A stretch of 64,000 bases of DNA, taken from assembly GCA_033961575.1 (NCBI GenBank), contig CM066729.1, positions 96,909,001-96,973,000 of the forward strand. Reading direction: 5' to 3'. Source of the stretch: Aselliscus stoliczkanus (taxonomy: Eukaryota > Chordata > Mammalia > Chiroptera > Hipposideridae). A model generated the notes under the pieces. The model searched no databases. It was not told the DNA's origin and saw only the letters and a program-made list of their open reading frames with translations. Each line of letters opens with the position of its first letter. Within the stretch, counting starts at the first letter, position 1. Below, piece after piece: positions 37,480-49,996 of the stretch. The position numbers were made by a program, and so were the translations under genes.

Positions 37480-38460
37480 CTATCACCTTCCTTTCTACAG
37501 AAATAAGAACTATAGATTTTAGACTCAAAGAGTACCAGAGAAACATTTGTGTCTTACCATCTCTCCTCTATGATAGCTCTACAAATACTAGAAGTCAGCA
37601 GTCATATTTTCTAAAAATCTTTTCCCTGGGCTAAATATCTCTATGTTCCTAATCATTTTTAATATGTCAGTGTCAGATTTGTCACTAATTTGGTTTATAT
37701 TTTGCTATCTAGTTTATTTTCCCTCTTTTTATCCCTCCCTCCCTTCCTTCCTCCCTTCCTCCCTCTTTCCCTCCTTCCCCTCTTTCCCTCCATCATTCCC
37801 TGCCTTCCTTCCTTTCTTTTTTTTTTCTTTATTCAATATAGGGTGTGGAATTTGATATGTTCTCAACTACAAAAAGCAGTTGACTACTCCCTGCCTTGAT
37901 CATAAAACAGGACTTTGGCAATTGCAACCTAAGATAGCTTTATTAGCTCTCACATCACACCATTAGCTTGAGTTAGTGGTTGGTTGAAACACATAGGTGG
38001 CTTCTCTTTGATCTCTGAACTTAATTTTCAAAGATACTATTACTCAGTGTTATATTTCAGCTTTTATATATTTAACCTCAAAACCTCCTCCTCCTTTTTT
38101 TTTGAAGTTGTAAGTGTCCGTTTTCATATTCAGTTCATTTTTCAAGATGTTGACTCTCCCTTTTGCTATACCTCAGCTGTTCATTTGATGAAGATTCCTT
38201 CACTGATAATATGTTAAACCTCACAGGATCAAGTACCAGGTTTATGCCAGGGCATTGGAGTTTCCTTCACATTGACATTGATGGATCAACATAGGAAGTC
38301 CACTTGCTCAATTAGCTACAACTCCACCTAAATATACTGTCAATCAGCCAATTTTTCTCTACTTTGTATACAATGAGATGAAGAAACTCTTTGTCAAATG
38401 CTTACCTGGAATCAACGTAAACCACTCACAAGACATTCTCATCATTTAAAAACTGTCTAA
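37480..38460. mobile_element. CR1/L3-like ancient LINE relic
   Basis: Several phrases in order recall amniote CR1/L3 3' regions: CAGCAGTCATATTTTCT, CCCTGGGCTAAATATCTCTATGTTCC, CAACCTAAGATAGCTTTATTAGC with CACATCACACCATTAGCTTG, and AACTCTTTGTCAAATGCTTACC TGGAATC. A CT-rich microsatellite lies within. Family call is from memory of consensus style. Confidence 0.45.
37728..37830. repeat. (CCTT/CCCT)n polypyrimidine microsatellite
   Basis: About 100 bp of almost pure C/T on the + strand in CCTTCCTCCC-type units; overlapping open frames through it are artefacts. Confidence 0.95.
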
Positions 38461-38606
38461 CTTTGCAAAAATAGAAAATAAATTTTGCTACATGTTACTC
38501 CTTCTCAATAAAACCATACCCTTTCTCTGTGCCTTAAAACACCCTAATTGTTTACAGGATATTTTAAGAAGCCCAGAAATTTGTTGTTATTTATTGTTTT
38601 ATTATT

Positions 38607-38891
38607 CATTTTCCTATTTTATTTTATTTTATTTTTTGGAGGGCAGTGTCACTCGCTCTAATATGTGGGACCCGAACCGTGGCCGCTGGCTTCCCAGGCC
38701 AGCACTTAACCACCGCGCCACTCGGCCGGCCCTCTATTTTCTTATTTTATTTTATTTTATTTTATTTATTTTATTTTTTTTTGAGGGCAGTGTCACTGGC
38801 CCTCATATGTGGGATCCGAACCGGGGCCGCTGGCTTCCCAAGCCAGCGCTTAACCACCGCGCCACTCGGTTGGCCCCATTTTCCTATTTTA
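38607..38891 (-). mobile_element. Two short-form SINEs, one inside the other's tail
   Basis: Two antisense copies, bodies about 38,640-38,732 and 38,764-38,876, each read GGGCAGTGTCACT..., GGCCGCTGGCTTCCCA, CACCGCGCCACTCGG. They are separated by a (TTTTA)n tract. A perfect 15-bp TSD, CATTTTCCTATTTTA (38,607-38,621 and 38,877-38,891), brackets the pair. The right copy is therefore the original insertion and the left copy landed in its A-rich tail. Confidence 0.9.
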
Positions 38892-39577
38892 GAAAATGCT
38901 TATATTTTTGTATCTTCTAGTAAAGTTTAAAAAAAATATATTAAAGAGAACTTCAGTGATCATATTTGCAACTTAAAAAAATAGATATTTGATTTTCTGG
39001 TACTAAAGTGTTGAATATGGTTAAAATATCTAAGCGTTCTTCTAATATCAATTAGCATTATTTTAAAAATGTGAAGTTTACAGGAAACTTATTACACAAT
39101 TTATTCTCACAATAATATTTTATTTCAACGCTAGAGAGAAGAAAATAAACTAGTTGGTAACAAAAAATACTGACGTGTTGGGCAAAGTATTGTACTGATC
39201 TTTAGACTGAAAACCATTAAAATTTTATTATCTGTTCTATACATAGTGCACAATGATTACCTATATGTAAAGGCTGCATAAGAAAAAAGTCTCTTTCTGA
39301 GAGATATGGCAGGGAAGGCATTTTTAAATTAGTGAAGAAAGGAACAGAACCTTATTTGTAAGCAGAAATTCTTTGATTAACCTTGAAGCATGGGAAACAC
39401 AAACTACTATATTTACCATTATTTCACATTAAAATTTATATTCTGCCATCTCTCCCTTCTTAGAGGATGATACTATTGTATTCATTTCTCATTACTTTAA
39501 AATAAAACTTATGTTTTAAAACTCTTAATTTCTGTTGCAGTTTTATCTACTTTAATGTATCCAACATAGTGCCATAT
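38892..39577. other. Unique AT-rich sequence, no gene seen
   Basis: No supported feature. Confidence 0.4.
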
Positions 39578-39589
39578 GAAAAGTAGATA

Positions 39590-40044
39590 CAGGGCAAGCC
39601 GAGTGGCACTCTGGTTAAGAACTGGCTTGGGATGCCAGCTCTGAGCAGTAGGGCCTCGGTTCAGATCCCACATATGAGGGCCAGTGACACTGCCCTTTAT
39701 AGCTAAGATGATGAACAACAGATCCACCTGGAGCTGGGCTTCTGTGAGTCGCCAGGCGACGGCATAGCTGCAGCCCCTGCTGCACTGGGCTGCAATAGGC
39801 CACAGTGAATGGCCAGTAGCCCGTGTGAGCTGCCAAGTGCCTCTGTGAGCTGCTGTCCAGAGGCCCAGAGGCCGGCGACCCATCTGCCTCATCTGGGAGG
39901 AGCACAATGACGATACCAACATGGGCTAGTGAAGCAACATCCTCCACAGCTAGATTGAAGAGCGAGAGGACAGCAACATGTCTGTTTTCCTCCCCCAATA
40001 CCCCAATAAAAAATTAAACAAAAAAAAAGAAAAGAAAAGAAAAA
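39590..40044 (+). mobile_element. Long-form tRNA-derived SINE, sense orientation
   Basis: Head GCCGAGTGGCACTCTGGTTAA, GAGGGCCAGTGACACTGCCC, then the body through GATACCAACATGGGCTAGTG and CCCCAATAAAAAATT with an A-rich tail. TSD GAAAAGTAGATA at 39,578-39,589 and 40,045-40,056. The two minus strand frames of about 130 codons across it are shadows of the repeat. Confidence 0.9.
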
Positions 40045-40056
40045 GAAAAGTAGATA

Positions 40057-40563
40057 TAATATTCACAAAATGAGCAAGAGACTCTTAACTTTAATATTAT
40101 CTTTTATCCAGGCAGTGGTTGATCCAGGACAAAGGCAAATAATATTAGCCTTTGACTGAGTTTACCTATCTACGAACTATGGTAGAGGATTAAAAACATA
40201 GCTTAAAGTAATTGTTGTTTTCTCATGATTTATAAGCGAATCCTAAAGGAGTCCTTAAAATAGAGTGGCTTTTAAATAAGTTAGTTTTTAGTTAGTAGTG
40301 AGTTTCTTCAAAGTAGTGTAACCATTTGTGTCTTTTGAAGGACCAACCACAACATCTGATCATCAACCTTGATATAACAAACATACAGAAAATTGCATGT
40401 TTCGTTCCCCATAAGTTAAAGTAGTGGTGATGTAGTATATCTTTTTTATGTATCCATATACATTTGTTTATTTGCTATCTAAAAATCATCTGACATTTAC
40501 ATGCATTTTTAGGTAGGTTTATATTTTTGTTTCTTTTTCACAAAAATATTTGGAGCTTTTATT
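40057..40563. other. Unique sequence, no gene seen
   Basis: No supported feature. Confidence 0.4.
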
Positions 40564-40575
40564 CACAGATTTCTT

Positions 40576-40769
40576 TTCTTTTATTTACTTATTTTTTTTT
40601 ATTTTTATTGGGGAACTGTGTGTTTTTCCAGGACCCATCAGCTCCAAGTCAAGCAGTTGTTTCAATCTAGTTGTGGAGGGTGCACCTCAGTGACCCATGT
40701 GGAGACTGAACTGGCGGCCTTGGTGTTATGAGCACTGCGCTCTAACCAGCTGAGCTAACCGGCCACCCC
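40576..40769 (-). mobile_element. Bat VES-type SINE (ATTGGGGAACTG group)
   Basis: Tail-first TTTTTATTGGGGAACTGTG, CCAGGACCCATCAGCTCCAA, CTAGTTGTGGAGGGTGCACC, then a tRNA-like head GCGCTCTAACCAGCTGAGC. Perfect 12-bp TSD CACAGATTTCTT at 40,564-40,575 and 40,770-40,781. This body is my main reason for calling the genome a bat. Confidence 0.9.
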
Positions 40770-40781
40770 CACAGATTTCTT

Positions 40782-43700
40782 ATGATAATAGATAGCAATA
40801 GTCCTACGAATTTGGTATTTGAATTAAAAATATTTATTAATATTTTTTCTAATTTCAAGGTACTATAACACATGCCTACACCATTTCTTTTTTTTTTGTT
40901 TTATTATTTGTTCTTTCATCTTTTGCCAATTAATTTCACTTCTACATTTTTATTCTCAACTTTTATCTTGCTTGCTTCACAATCCTGTTTGACTTAGAGT
41001 AAAATATCTTCCTCCATGCCTTTTCCTTGCCAATTTTTATTATAATTCTGCATATTATGAGCATTCCATTCATGGTGATTATCTTACCAAAACCACTGTA
41101 CCATGAAGTTCTCATCTCTTCTGCTTCATGTCAGATTTAGCTCACCTTTTTAAAATTCCATATTTCTCCTCAAACTTACTGTCTCATGTAGATTTTTTTT
41201 TTTTTTATGTTTTATTTATTTATTTTTTTTTTTAGATTTATTTTTAACTTTTGAGTTGTACTTCCTTCATCTGATCTGGCAATTCATCCAAATTATTTAT
41301 AAGCCATTATTTAAATGTAATATCTGTAACTTTCCCTATTATTAGAATGTATTTTAGTGCACTATTTAATATACCATAGTATCTCAATTTGAAATTACAG
41401 TGCATATTGCTGTTCACTACTGATTTACACCTGAAAAAAAATGCCCATTTGACCACATCTTTACTGTTGTATGTCTATATACAAAGTATAATTTATATGT
41501 TTGCTAATTTCCCTTTTCATCTGTCAAAAACCAAACATGAATGAATATTCTATTTAAAGTAGACAAATAGATTATCTATGGCTTTGGAATGTTTTTAACC
41601 TATGTGTATTTCGAGATTCTTGAAGACACTCAGAATTTTAAAAATAGCTTTCATAGTAGTTGAATGTCATTAAAGTTCATTAAATTTCACCAAACGCCAT
41701 GCTATTACATACTCACCTATTTAAATTTAGAAAGTAAGCTGATTATAGTAATGGCATATATGCCAGGTATGTTTTGATTTCCAGCTTTTATAGATGTTCA
41801 CATTAGCCACAATAAGGCATTGTCATCATGATCCAAGGGCAGAATGGAAATCAGTTTCTGACAGAGCATATATTGTCCTTGAAAACTGAACTGACAAAAA
41901 TGAGGGGTCCAACAATCCCTCAAATGGTAAAGAATAGATGAAGGATATTCCTACAGGTTTAGGAATAATGAAAGCTACTGTGACTTCAACATCATTGTTT
42001 GAAATGTTTTTGCCTTAGTATCCAAGAAATAAGGTAAAATATTTTCAACATTTACCTATGTATATTGTATGCAATATATCATATATCTCATAATATGAGA
42101 ATAATTAGAACAAACACAAGTAACACATTGAAGAGATGTAGAATATATTTTTTTCCTGAAAAAAGAGTTAAGTTGAATTTGTGATTTCGATTAGCTTGCT
42201 GTATATTTGACTCAAGCTTTTATGCAGAAAGTGTGAACTTATCAAACAATTTTATGCTAAATGTGTTAATGGGCTGGCTTTGATTTATTTGGTTTCTTTT
42301 GTTCACTATCATATTTGTCAACTACTCAACTTCTCCAAGAAATTGTAGCCATAGATAAATTGAATTAATTTTGTACAAACTCTGCCTGAATAAAACACAT
42401 GTTTTTTTCATTTTTAAAAATATGTTTATTAAATGCAGAACTTTCAATTTGTACTTAGACTTCAAATGATTCCTTTTTCAAGTCCACTTGTAACAGGAAG
42501 TTGAAAGATCAATAATATACTTGCTTTAAAAAAAGTAATTGAATATCAATCATCTCCATTCAATTTTGCATGGTCATTTTGCTTAGCCTTTTTTTCTTTT
42601 ACAGAGGTATCCTTATACAATTGTACTGAATATAGTTATGTCTAGTGTAAATTGAAACATTCTTAACCTGGGCTAATGTGATAATAGCCCTAAAGTAAAA
42701 GTCGTTTCAAAAGGCTGTTTCAAAGATGCAACAGCAATGGGGAAATGCAGAAAATGACTCTGATGTGCTTATTGACAATTGATCATGTATGTCTTTCCAC
42801 TCTGAATTAGTGGTCATTGATGTTTCAAAAATGTATGTTTGGTGAGAACTTTGGAAATATACAGAAGAATGCTGGGTTTTCTAAGCCCTGAAGGAAATGC
42901 TCTTCTTTTACATCTCAGTCGTGTAAGAGTTAATTCTGTTTCCTACAAGGATGTAAACTGTAAGTTAGGTCTAGAAGGCTGCAAAGGCACCCTGGACTTG
43001 AAGTAACACTTCTGTTGTCAAGGGTTACTGATGGGAGACGGGAGTGGGCTATAAGGGAAGGAGTTATGGAAATGAAGAAAGATTGTAGCACGTACTACCT
43101 AGATTTGAATGCTATACATGTATTTGGAATAAGATCTCAATTCTGTTGTATTTTTGCATTTTGCATTTTCATTCATTTAGTTTACACATGGCTGGTAATT
43201 TATGAGTTGGTTGCTTCTGACCTTATTCAGTGCATCACTTTCTAATATCTTTGAACTGTAAATTATAGACATCATAATTTTATAATTAAATTTGCGTTTC
43301 TATTTATATCTAAAACATAATAAAATGATGTTATTTCTTAAGTTGTAATATCAGCAAATACCTTGGATGGAACTTAGCAGAGTCTGTCATTTTAGTTTAT
43401 GTGAGGATTTCTCTTTCTTTCTACAAAATTAAAGGTCAGGGAAATGCATACTTCAAGGCTTTAAATTCATGTATATTAATATTCAACAATTAATATTCTA
43501 ATTTTTAAGATAGTTAGCATTAATGATGATGTACTGAAGTGTTTTTGCAATGTTACAGTATTTCATATTGCCAGTCACCATAGGCCTGCCTCACTTTAAA
43601 TCTCCCTGTGCCAATTTACATTACTAATGGGCTTGCAAAGATAGAAACTCTAAAGAGAAAATGTGGCAATTAATAGTAAATGCTTGACATATTGTGACAT

Positions 43701-44199
43701 TATCAAGATCTTTGATTTATATTTTCTGTCAATATTCACAAATAAAATATCTTAGTTTCTTAGTTTTGCAAAATAAAAATGATAAACATGACATTGTTAT
43801 TGATGACATTTTTTTCAACAGCATTTAAAAAATATATCCCATGTTTTATAATTAGTACACACATATCTTAGCTTCTATCATTTACCCTATTTATTTTATT
43901 TGGAGTCGCAGTGCATTTCCAAGAATAAAATTAGATGCTATTTTATTTGAATGAAGTGTATATGGCTTTATAAATATTCCCTGGATTTATATTGGAATGA
44001 TGCATAATAGAGAGCAAAAAGAGGGTTTTCTTGCCCAAAGTATCTCCTCAGGAAAACAAGAAACAAAAAACAAAAAATGTTCTTTTGAAAACCTTTGTAT
44101 TTTCAAAGCCACTCCACACAGACAATTAAAAGCAAATATGAAATGATAGACCACATGACAGGAGTTTAAATATGAGGGCTTTTTTTCCCCCTTGGTTAA
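40782..44199. other. Unique sequence upstream of CpG promoter
   Basis: About 3.4 kb with only short T-rich runs (for example 41,190-41,235) and no recognised young repeat over 41.3-44.2 kb. Repeat-poor sequence next to a CpG promoter often holds conserved regulatory DNA; I cannot test conservation here. Confidence 0.4.
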
Positions 44200-44404
44200 A
44201 TATCGCAGCAGGCTTTACAATATGAGAGGTAACGAATCAATTAAATCCATTTCCCCCTCCGCACGCCCCCAAAGCTGCGTGCGCGGTGTTGCCCTGCAGG
44301 TTAGGGCTGAGCAGTAGGACCCAGGGGCCTCCGCAGCCACCAATAGTAGCGCGCACTTGGACCTATTTGCATGCAATGCCGTCTGCTCTGCGCATTAATA
44401 GTAA
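44200..44404 (+). promoter_or_regulatory. CpG-rich promoter candidate
   Basis: CpG density rises sharply against an AT-rich background (CGCACGCCCCC, GCTGCGTGCGCGGTG, AGCGCGC). A CCAAT box (CAGCCACCAATAG) lies near 44,340 and a perfect octamer ATTTGCAT (POU-factor site) near 44,368. The downstream splice donor sets the + orientation. Start site is inferred, not seen. Confidence 0.6.
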
Positions 44405-44642
44405 TACAGATAACGGGTTTGAAAGAATTCTCTACTGAAGAAGGATTGGATTTTTCCAGGGTGCTGCTACTGAGAAGAAACCGTACTGCACTCTCCCCAG
44501 ACCCCCGATTTTACATTCATTAAGTCTCAGACAGCTTTTGCTTGATGTAAACTCGGGAAGGTCTCCGTGCAGAGCAAAGTTGGAAGGCTGCGCCTGCACA
44601 ACCAAGCCGACAGCAGATTTCTGCACACAATCTTATCGAAGG
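44405..44642 (+). other. Probable non-coding first exon of an unidentified gene
   Basis: GC-balanced unique sequence after the promoter, ending TATCGAAGG|GTAAGCC, a strong 5' splice donor with GT at 44,643. It has no convincing long reading frame, so it is probably 5' UTR. The 5' limit is arbitrary. I do not recognise the gene. Downstream sequence to the window end contains no identifiable coding exon, so the next exon is presumably beyond it. Confidence 0.5.
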
Positions 44643-45540
44643 GTAAGCCTCTCAAATGATTGTAAAGAAAGAGAGGGCCAGCTTTAGAATTGTCGAAAGG
44701 GTCGCGCTTGGTTTTGTAACGGGGGCGGTGGGGGTGCAGGATGGGTGCGGAAAGGACTCTGCAGTTTGTCCAGAAATTGTGACTGGTGCACCCGAGTGTT
44801 TTGGGGTAGAATCAAAAACCTTCAGGCTACATCGGAAATTGCAGCCCCTGTGCTCGGGCGGGATTCAACAAGTTTCCCTGCAGGGATGCGACATTTATTT
44901 CCTTGGAAGTTGTGCTGTGTCTGTGCTGGGTGGGCTGCGCCTGCTTCACAAAGAAGTTTCGGGATCTGTGTCTGTGGTGTATTGTGTTAACCCTTTTTGA
45001 GGAGGTTATGTGGCACATCTGGGCTTCCTGGGGAAACACAGAACTGCATTTTAGAATGCTCTGAGCGTCAGCGGCCTGCTAGGCTGGTGCTGGGCAACTT
45101 GGCCGTGTAAACCTCAGTGTCTCTCACGGCACCGTGGTTCACGATGTGGACTGAGGCTCAGAAACCAGCAGTTCCGAGGCCATTTGAGCTTTCCAAACTT
45201 TGAAAGCATTCTCCAAGGAGAACGAGAATGGGCCTTTGAAAAGAAAAGCATTGCTACATGAATTTTGGCAAACTGTTAGCGGCATGCATGCAGTGAGATT
45301 TTTCAAGACCTGCGATTCCAACGTGAAGCTTTTTGTGCTTGGAAATGTAGTGCTGATATGAAGAAGGTGTAGTGGTGATGTGGAGACAAGGGAGGCTTTA
45401 TCAGAGGGAGAGAAAGAGGGAAAGAGGAAGAGAGGCGACAGATGCACGAACAAGGTGCGTCCCATCGTTCACACACAAAAAAACACGCGTGGGACGTGAC
45501 AGGAAGCGCTCCAGTTGGTGGCGTTAAGCTGGAAAAGGTA
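44643..45540 (+). other. Proximal intron-like sequence
   Basis: Moderately GC-rich sequence following the donor at 44,643. Frames at 44,656-45,000 (+) and 45,139-45,465 (-) have no recognisable domain. Confidence 0.35.
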
Positions 45541-45930
45541 ATGCAGGGAGGTCCAGGCGCTTCTGCATTATTGAAGTGTTGTGCCCTTTTGGGGTCTCTT
45601 CTCCCTCTTTCTCCCTGTTCCCACTTCTCTCCCCGCTCTTCCCGCCTGGAGCTACGATGTTAGGGAGGGTGCGGCGGGGGCGCGCAGCTCAGCTCCGCAG
45701 CGCTGCGGACACAATGAGGAGAGGTAGGCAGAGCCGTGCGGGCTGGCAGAGCGGAGAGCTCGGCGCGGCAATCTCCCTGTCTCAGCCCGGACTGCCGCTC
45801 CTCCCGGGGCTGCAGCGCCGCGGAGTCCGCTTGAGCCCCGCGTCTACGCGCCAGGAGATGCGGGAGGGAGTCGCGGAGGATGCACCCACCTGGCTGCAGA
45901 GGTCCCGGGTTATCCTTTTAGGGAGACAGG
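45541..45930. promoter_or_regulatory. Second CpG cluster, possible alternative first exon
   Basis: The densest CpG stretch in the window (GGTGCGGCGGGGGCGCGCAG, GCAGCGCCGCGGAGTCCGC and similar). A donor-like AGGAGAG|GTAGGC lies at about 45,724, preceded by ATGAGG. Could be an alternative promoter and exon of the same gene; the 120-codon frame across it may simply reflect GC richness. Confidence 0.45.
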
Positions 45931-48119
45931 TGGGATAGGCAGGCAAAATGCTAAGGCCTCCCATTCCAGCTGCTACCGCTACCTGAAAATCCCTAGGGTG
46001 CACCCCAAGCGTCCTAGAAGAGGACCTGCATCCCCAAGGGGGAAAGGGAACGGAGAGGAAAGAGGGGAAATGCTGATAAGTCTGCAGGAGGAGAAAGGTA
46101 GCAAGTGATGTGGGCCAATTCTGGTCGTAGGCCAGGCTTTTCTTGGCTCTTTTAAGTAGGCTGTTTCGGATGCGGCTTTGAAATGCGCTTCCTGGCCTCT
46201 CTGTGGCACCAAGGGGCAGGCTTCCAGATGCCGGAGCTCACTGGAGACTCCTTCTGTAGATGAAGGAAGGGGACGGCAGGGCAGGGGGCTTCATTTCACA
46301 GTGTCATTTAACCCTGACCTCGACACCTCCCACCCTTTCACGCTCTCACCAGGGAGTGCCCTGACCTTGCCAACTCCTCTGGGTCATCTGTCCTGTTTCT
46401 TTTTAAGTGATTTTTTAAAAAATTTAAATCAGGCTGTGTGTTTGTTACAAAGGCTTTAAGAAATGGTTTGTGTATTTCCAAGGAGTGGTGGGAGATTGTT
46501 TAATTTGGACCTGGATTGCCATTTCCCCCCCCACCCCCCCCCAGCATTTGGAGGAGAGGGCATCCATGCAGAACCCCATGGACCGGTCCACTTGGGGATG
46601 GATGCTGGTTGCTTAAAGGGGATCTTTCAGAGGAAACATACTCCTCGGAGCACAGAGGGAAAGCAGTATCATTGTGATCTTTTCCCACTTTCCATCTGTC
46701 CTCTTCATTGTGGCTGTTTGGGAACTAGGATGTAATGCTAAATGAAATATTTTGAGAATCCACTGATCTGTTAGGAGGACAACTAGAAGCTAGACTTCTA
46801 GGTCCAAACTTAGGTGCTCCTCAGACCTATTATTTAGGGAGACTCAGCTTGCCACCCTCAGAGCTGCATCTCTTCTGTATCTTGAGGAGGCACAGGGAGC
46901 TCTTTTGGAAACATTCTGGAAGGTGTGCAGCATGTTGTTTTATTAAAAGGAATGATTAAAGGGTGGGCAGGTATTCATCAAACCCCTTCTATTCCTCCCC
47001 CAAAGGGGAAAAACAATACACCAAAACATCAACAGCAGCAACCTAGAACAAGTAAATATCCAACTGGTAAGAGGACTTTGTTTTTTAGGACTCTAGCTTC
47101 CTCCCACAGGAGGGGAGGGTAAAGCTGAGGGGTATGTAAGGAACTGAAGGCATTCACCTCATATCGCTGCCATGGATTTTGGACTTCTTCAATCTTTCTG
47201 CACCTATCTTCCTGCTCCGTGAATCTTCCAATTTAGCCCTGTGTGTTCTGCAGAACTGAAGCACAATGACACAGCTGCAGATCCCTGATGGAAGCTTGCT
47301 TTAGCACACAGCTGTTAATCACATCTCTACTCTATTTTCTCAGTCACTTCCTTTTCCTTTGCTTCCCTTACCCTGTTCTTGAACCAGTGTTGCCATCTTC
47401 TAGGCTGTATCCTGAGAAAGGTTACTGATTTTCAGTGATATAGCACAGTGTACAGTGTGGGAACAGGGCAGAGACGCAACAACTGCAGAGGGGGGTCCCA
47501 TAGGTTTAAAGCTGGCTCTCTCTTACCCTATGCTGCACAAATAAAGAAAAATACCCTAATTTCTCCCCAAAGAGTTATGTTGGTCTGTATAATTGTCTTT
47601 TATTTTAATGATATAATAGAATCAATTCCAATATAAAATAACATTGGTCAGAGATGAAAGGGAAGCTATCCACTTGCCTGCAAACATTTGGAAACTAGTG
47701 TTGTATTCAGCTGTGAAGTCTCACCTTTTGACATCAATCTATACTTGATACATTAGGAGCTATTTTTATTTCAGCAAGATTTAATATGCTACTTTCATTA
47801 AAAGACGGAACAACTCAAGACACTGCAGAGATGTGAATTTTAAAAGAGAAAAGCAAGGCAGCAAAGAAAATCTTTGGCAGCTTGATGAATGAGCAGATGT
47901 AATGCACTATTTGAAATGTAACTTAAGGTGAGTTTCCCTCCAGTCCACTAGAGAATGGGCACCTCCTTATCGCCCAGAAAACTCAACTGATTTTTCTCTC
48001 TCTCTGAGATCTGTGAGTTCAGAAACAAAAACATAATAGCATACAGTAAGTAGGCTAGAATTATGACCTGGTCACATAATCATTTATCTCTCTCTAAACT
48101 TGCTGTTGAAGTGAGGGAG
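45931..48119. other. Intron-like sequence, no exon seen
   Basis: GC declines towards 47 kb. C-run at about 46,525-46,550. No repeat named, no supported coding segment. Confidence 0.4.
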
Positions 48120-48430
48120 CAATATTAGTGCTCATGCATTCAACGTTTATATAAAAAATATATTACTGGTATACAGGCCAGGCAATTCTTTTCATTGTAT
48201 AGGAAATGGAGGTCCTAGAAGAATAACACACTTATCCAAGGCCATCTAGGAGAAAACTGTAGACACAGTGTGAGGCCATTTACCTGCAATAGATATTTCA
48301 TTCAATCCTCATATCACTCTTTTGAAGTAAGGCTTTATTAGATTTCTTTCACATATGAAGAGACTGAAGCTCAGAGTGGTAAAGTAAAATATACAAAGCT
48401 ATTCACCAAATCAGGGGCAGATCCACAAGT
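48120..48430 (+). mobile_element. MIR SINE relic(s)
   Basis: TTCAATCCTCATATCACTC, GAAGAGACTGAAGCTCAGAG TGGTAAAGTAAAATA at 48,298-48,390 is a clear MIR. The preceding 48,120-48,290 repeats a similar order (GGAAATGGAGGTCCTAGAAG, CACTTATCCAAGGCC), so two MIRs may lie side by side. Confidence 0.65.
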
Positions 48431-48532
48431 ATAAATAAGTTCTTGCTCACTTCAGAATACTTGCTGTCCCAGTATGCCATGGACCTATATTTCTCTTATA
48501 CTTAAATAAGGAGTTTTATTATTTTCTGAATT

Positions 48533-48637
48533 ATTTTTTTTTTGAAGGCAGTGTCACTGGCCCTCATATGTAGGACCCGAACCAGGACTGCTGGATTCCC
48601 AAGCCAGCGCTTAACCACCGCGCCACTCGGCCAGCCC
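48533..48637 (-). mobile_element. Short-form tRNA-derived SINE
   Basis: T-run, GAAGGCAGTGTCACTGGCCC, GGATTCCCAAGCCAGCGC, CACCGCGCCACTCGGCC. Short TSD CTGAATT at 48,526-48,532 and 48,638-48,644. Confidence 0.9.
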
Positions 48638-48644
48638 CTGAATT

Positions 48645-49309
48645 TAGTTTTAACATTCATAATTTTCCAATCTCCTTAACATCCTTTTTACATCCAAACC
48701 ATGCTTTGTGTTTCACCAGACCAATCTTCTATAAACAAAGACTCTCCAAGGGTGTCATAGACAATGAGTAAGTGTCTAGGAAGAAGAACACTACCTCTAA
48801 CCACCACCACACTGTAACATCTCCTTTGGAGATCAGAGAAGATAGGTGAAACTTAGGGCCTTCATCATTTGCTTTGAAATTTGCACAAATTTTGCCAAGG
48901 AGTCTGGGAAGAATCCCTACTGTCATTCTCATACAGAAGCTGTTTACATCTACCTTCACATTTCTATGCACATGTCATCTCTGATCTGAAAGTTTCTCCT
49001 CTTTAATTGGCCAAACCCTACTCATTTTTCTATGGTGGTTCATCTATCTTCTTCCTCCACCAGAAATTATCTCTGAGTATTCCAACCCTCATAGTGTTTA
49101 TGCCTTTCTGAAACTTCCAATCAATTATAACTTCTGTTATTTAATTTGGTCTTTATTTGGAGATTAAGAGGTATAAACTAACATTTCTTGAGGATTCACT
49201 CTATATTATATCATTTTACACAAATGATCTGTCAAATAAAATTTTCTGCTTGTTCACTATATTTCTGCATTTAGCCCTTATTGTCTTCCCACTCTCTTCA
49301 ATCACCCAG
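48645..49309. other. Unique sequence, no gene seen
   Basis: Possibly includes diverged L2 at 49,080-49,260; nothing firm. Confidence 0.35.
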
Positions 49310-49996
49310 ATGCTATGATGCATTTCTAGAATTTCAATAATGAAATCCAAATTTTATATCTCTAGTCCATGCGTTGCTCCTGATTGCCAATACCTAATTC
49401 CAAAGGTCTATTGACATCTCCACCTAGAGATGTATTGCAAATATTTTAAAGGAAGATATAGTAAATAAAACTGTTCAAAATCACATGCATCATTCTTCCT
49501 GCCAAACTTGCTCTTCTTCCAGGATTCCCAAGTCATACCTAACTATCCTGCATTCAGACAAATTTACCTTTGATGTCTTCCTCTGCCTCATCCACTATAT
49601 TCAAGCAATAATAACAATAATAAAAAAATATGTCCTGTGAATTTTGTTTTTCTTGAGCCTAGCTTCTTTTTCTCACAACAGATTTGCCTCCAATTTCTAC
49701 GTTTACTTCTTGGGATCAGCCTTTTAAGCTACTACCTACATTCTTGCCCTATTTGAATTCACATACATCATGTCTGCCAGAGTTTTCTTTCTGGTGCCCA
49801 AATAATGAAGTCCAAATCCCTTATCACATCATTCAAGGTGCTCTATCATTTGGACCGTGAGTTCCTCTCTTCATTCTTCAGCTTTATCAATTGCCATAAA
49901 AATCTACTTGCATTTTCTCAAATACTCAGATACTGCTTTGTTCATTATGTTAGAGCTTCTACCCAGAATGTTTCTCACTTTCTTAATACTTGGCTG
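49310..49996 (+). mobile_element. L2 LINE relic, left part
   Basis: Order of L2-like phrases: GACATCTCCACCTAGAGATG, GAAGTCCAAATCCCTTATCACATC ATTCAAGGTG, CAAATACTCAGATACTGC and TACCCAGAATGTTTCTCAC. Interrupted by L1-B; the L2 resumes at about 53,088. Confidence 0.65.

Noticed and set aside
38492..38920. 142-codon + strand frame
   Set aside because: Produced by the two antisense SINEs and the (TTTTA)n tract.
39509..39998. Two minus strand frames of 127 and 137 codons
   Set aside because: Antisense shadows of the SINE at 39,590-40,044.
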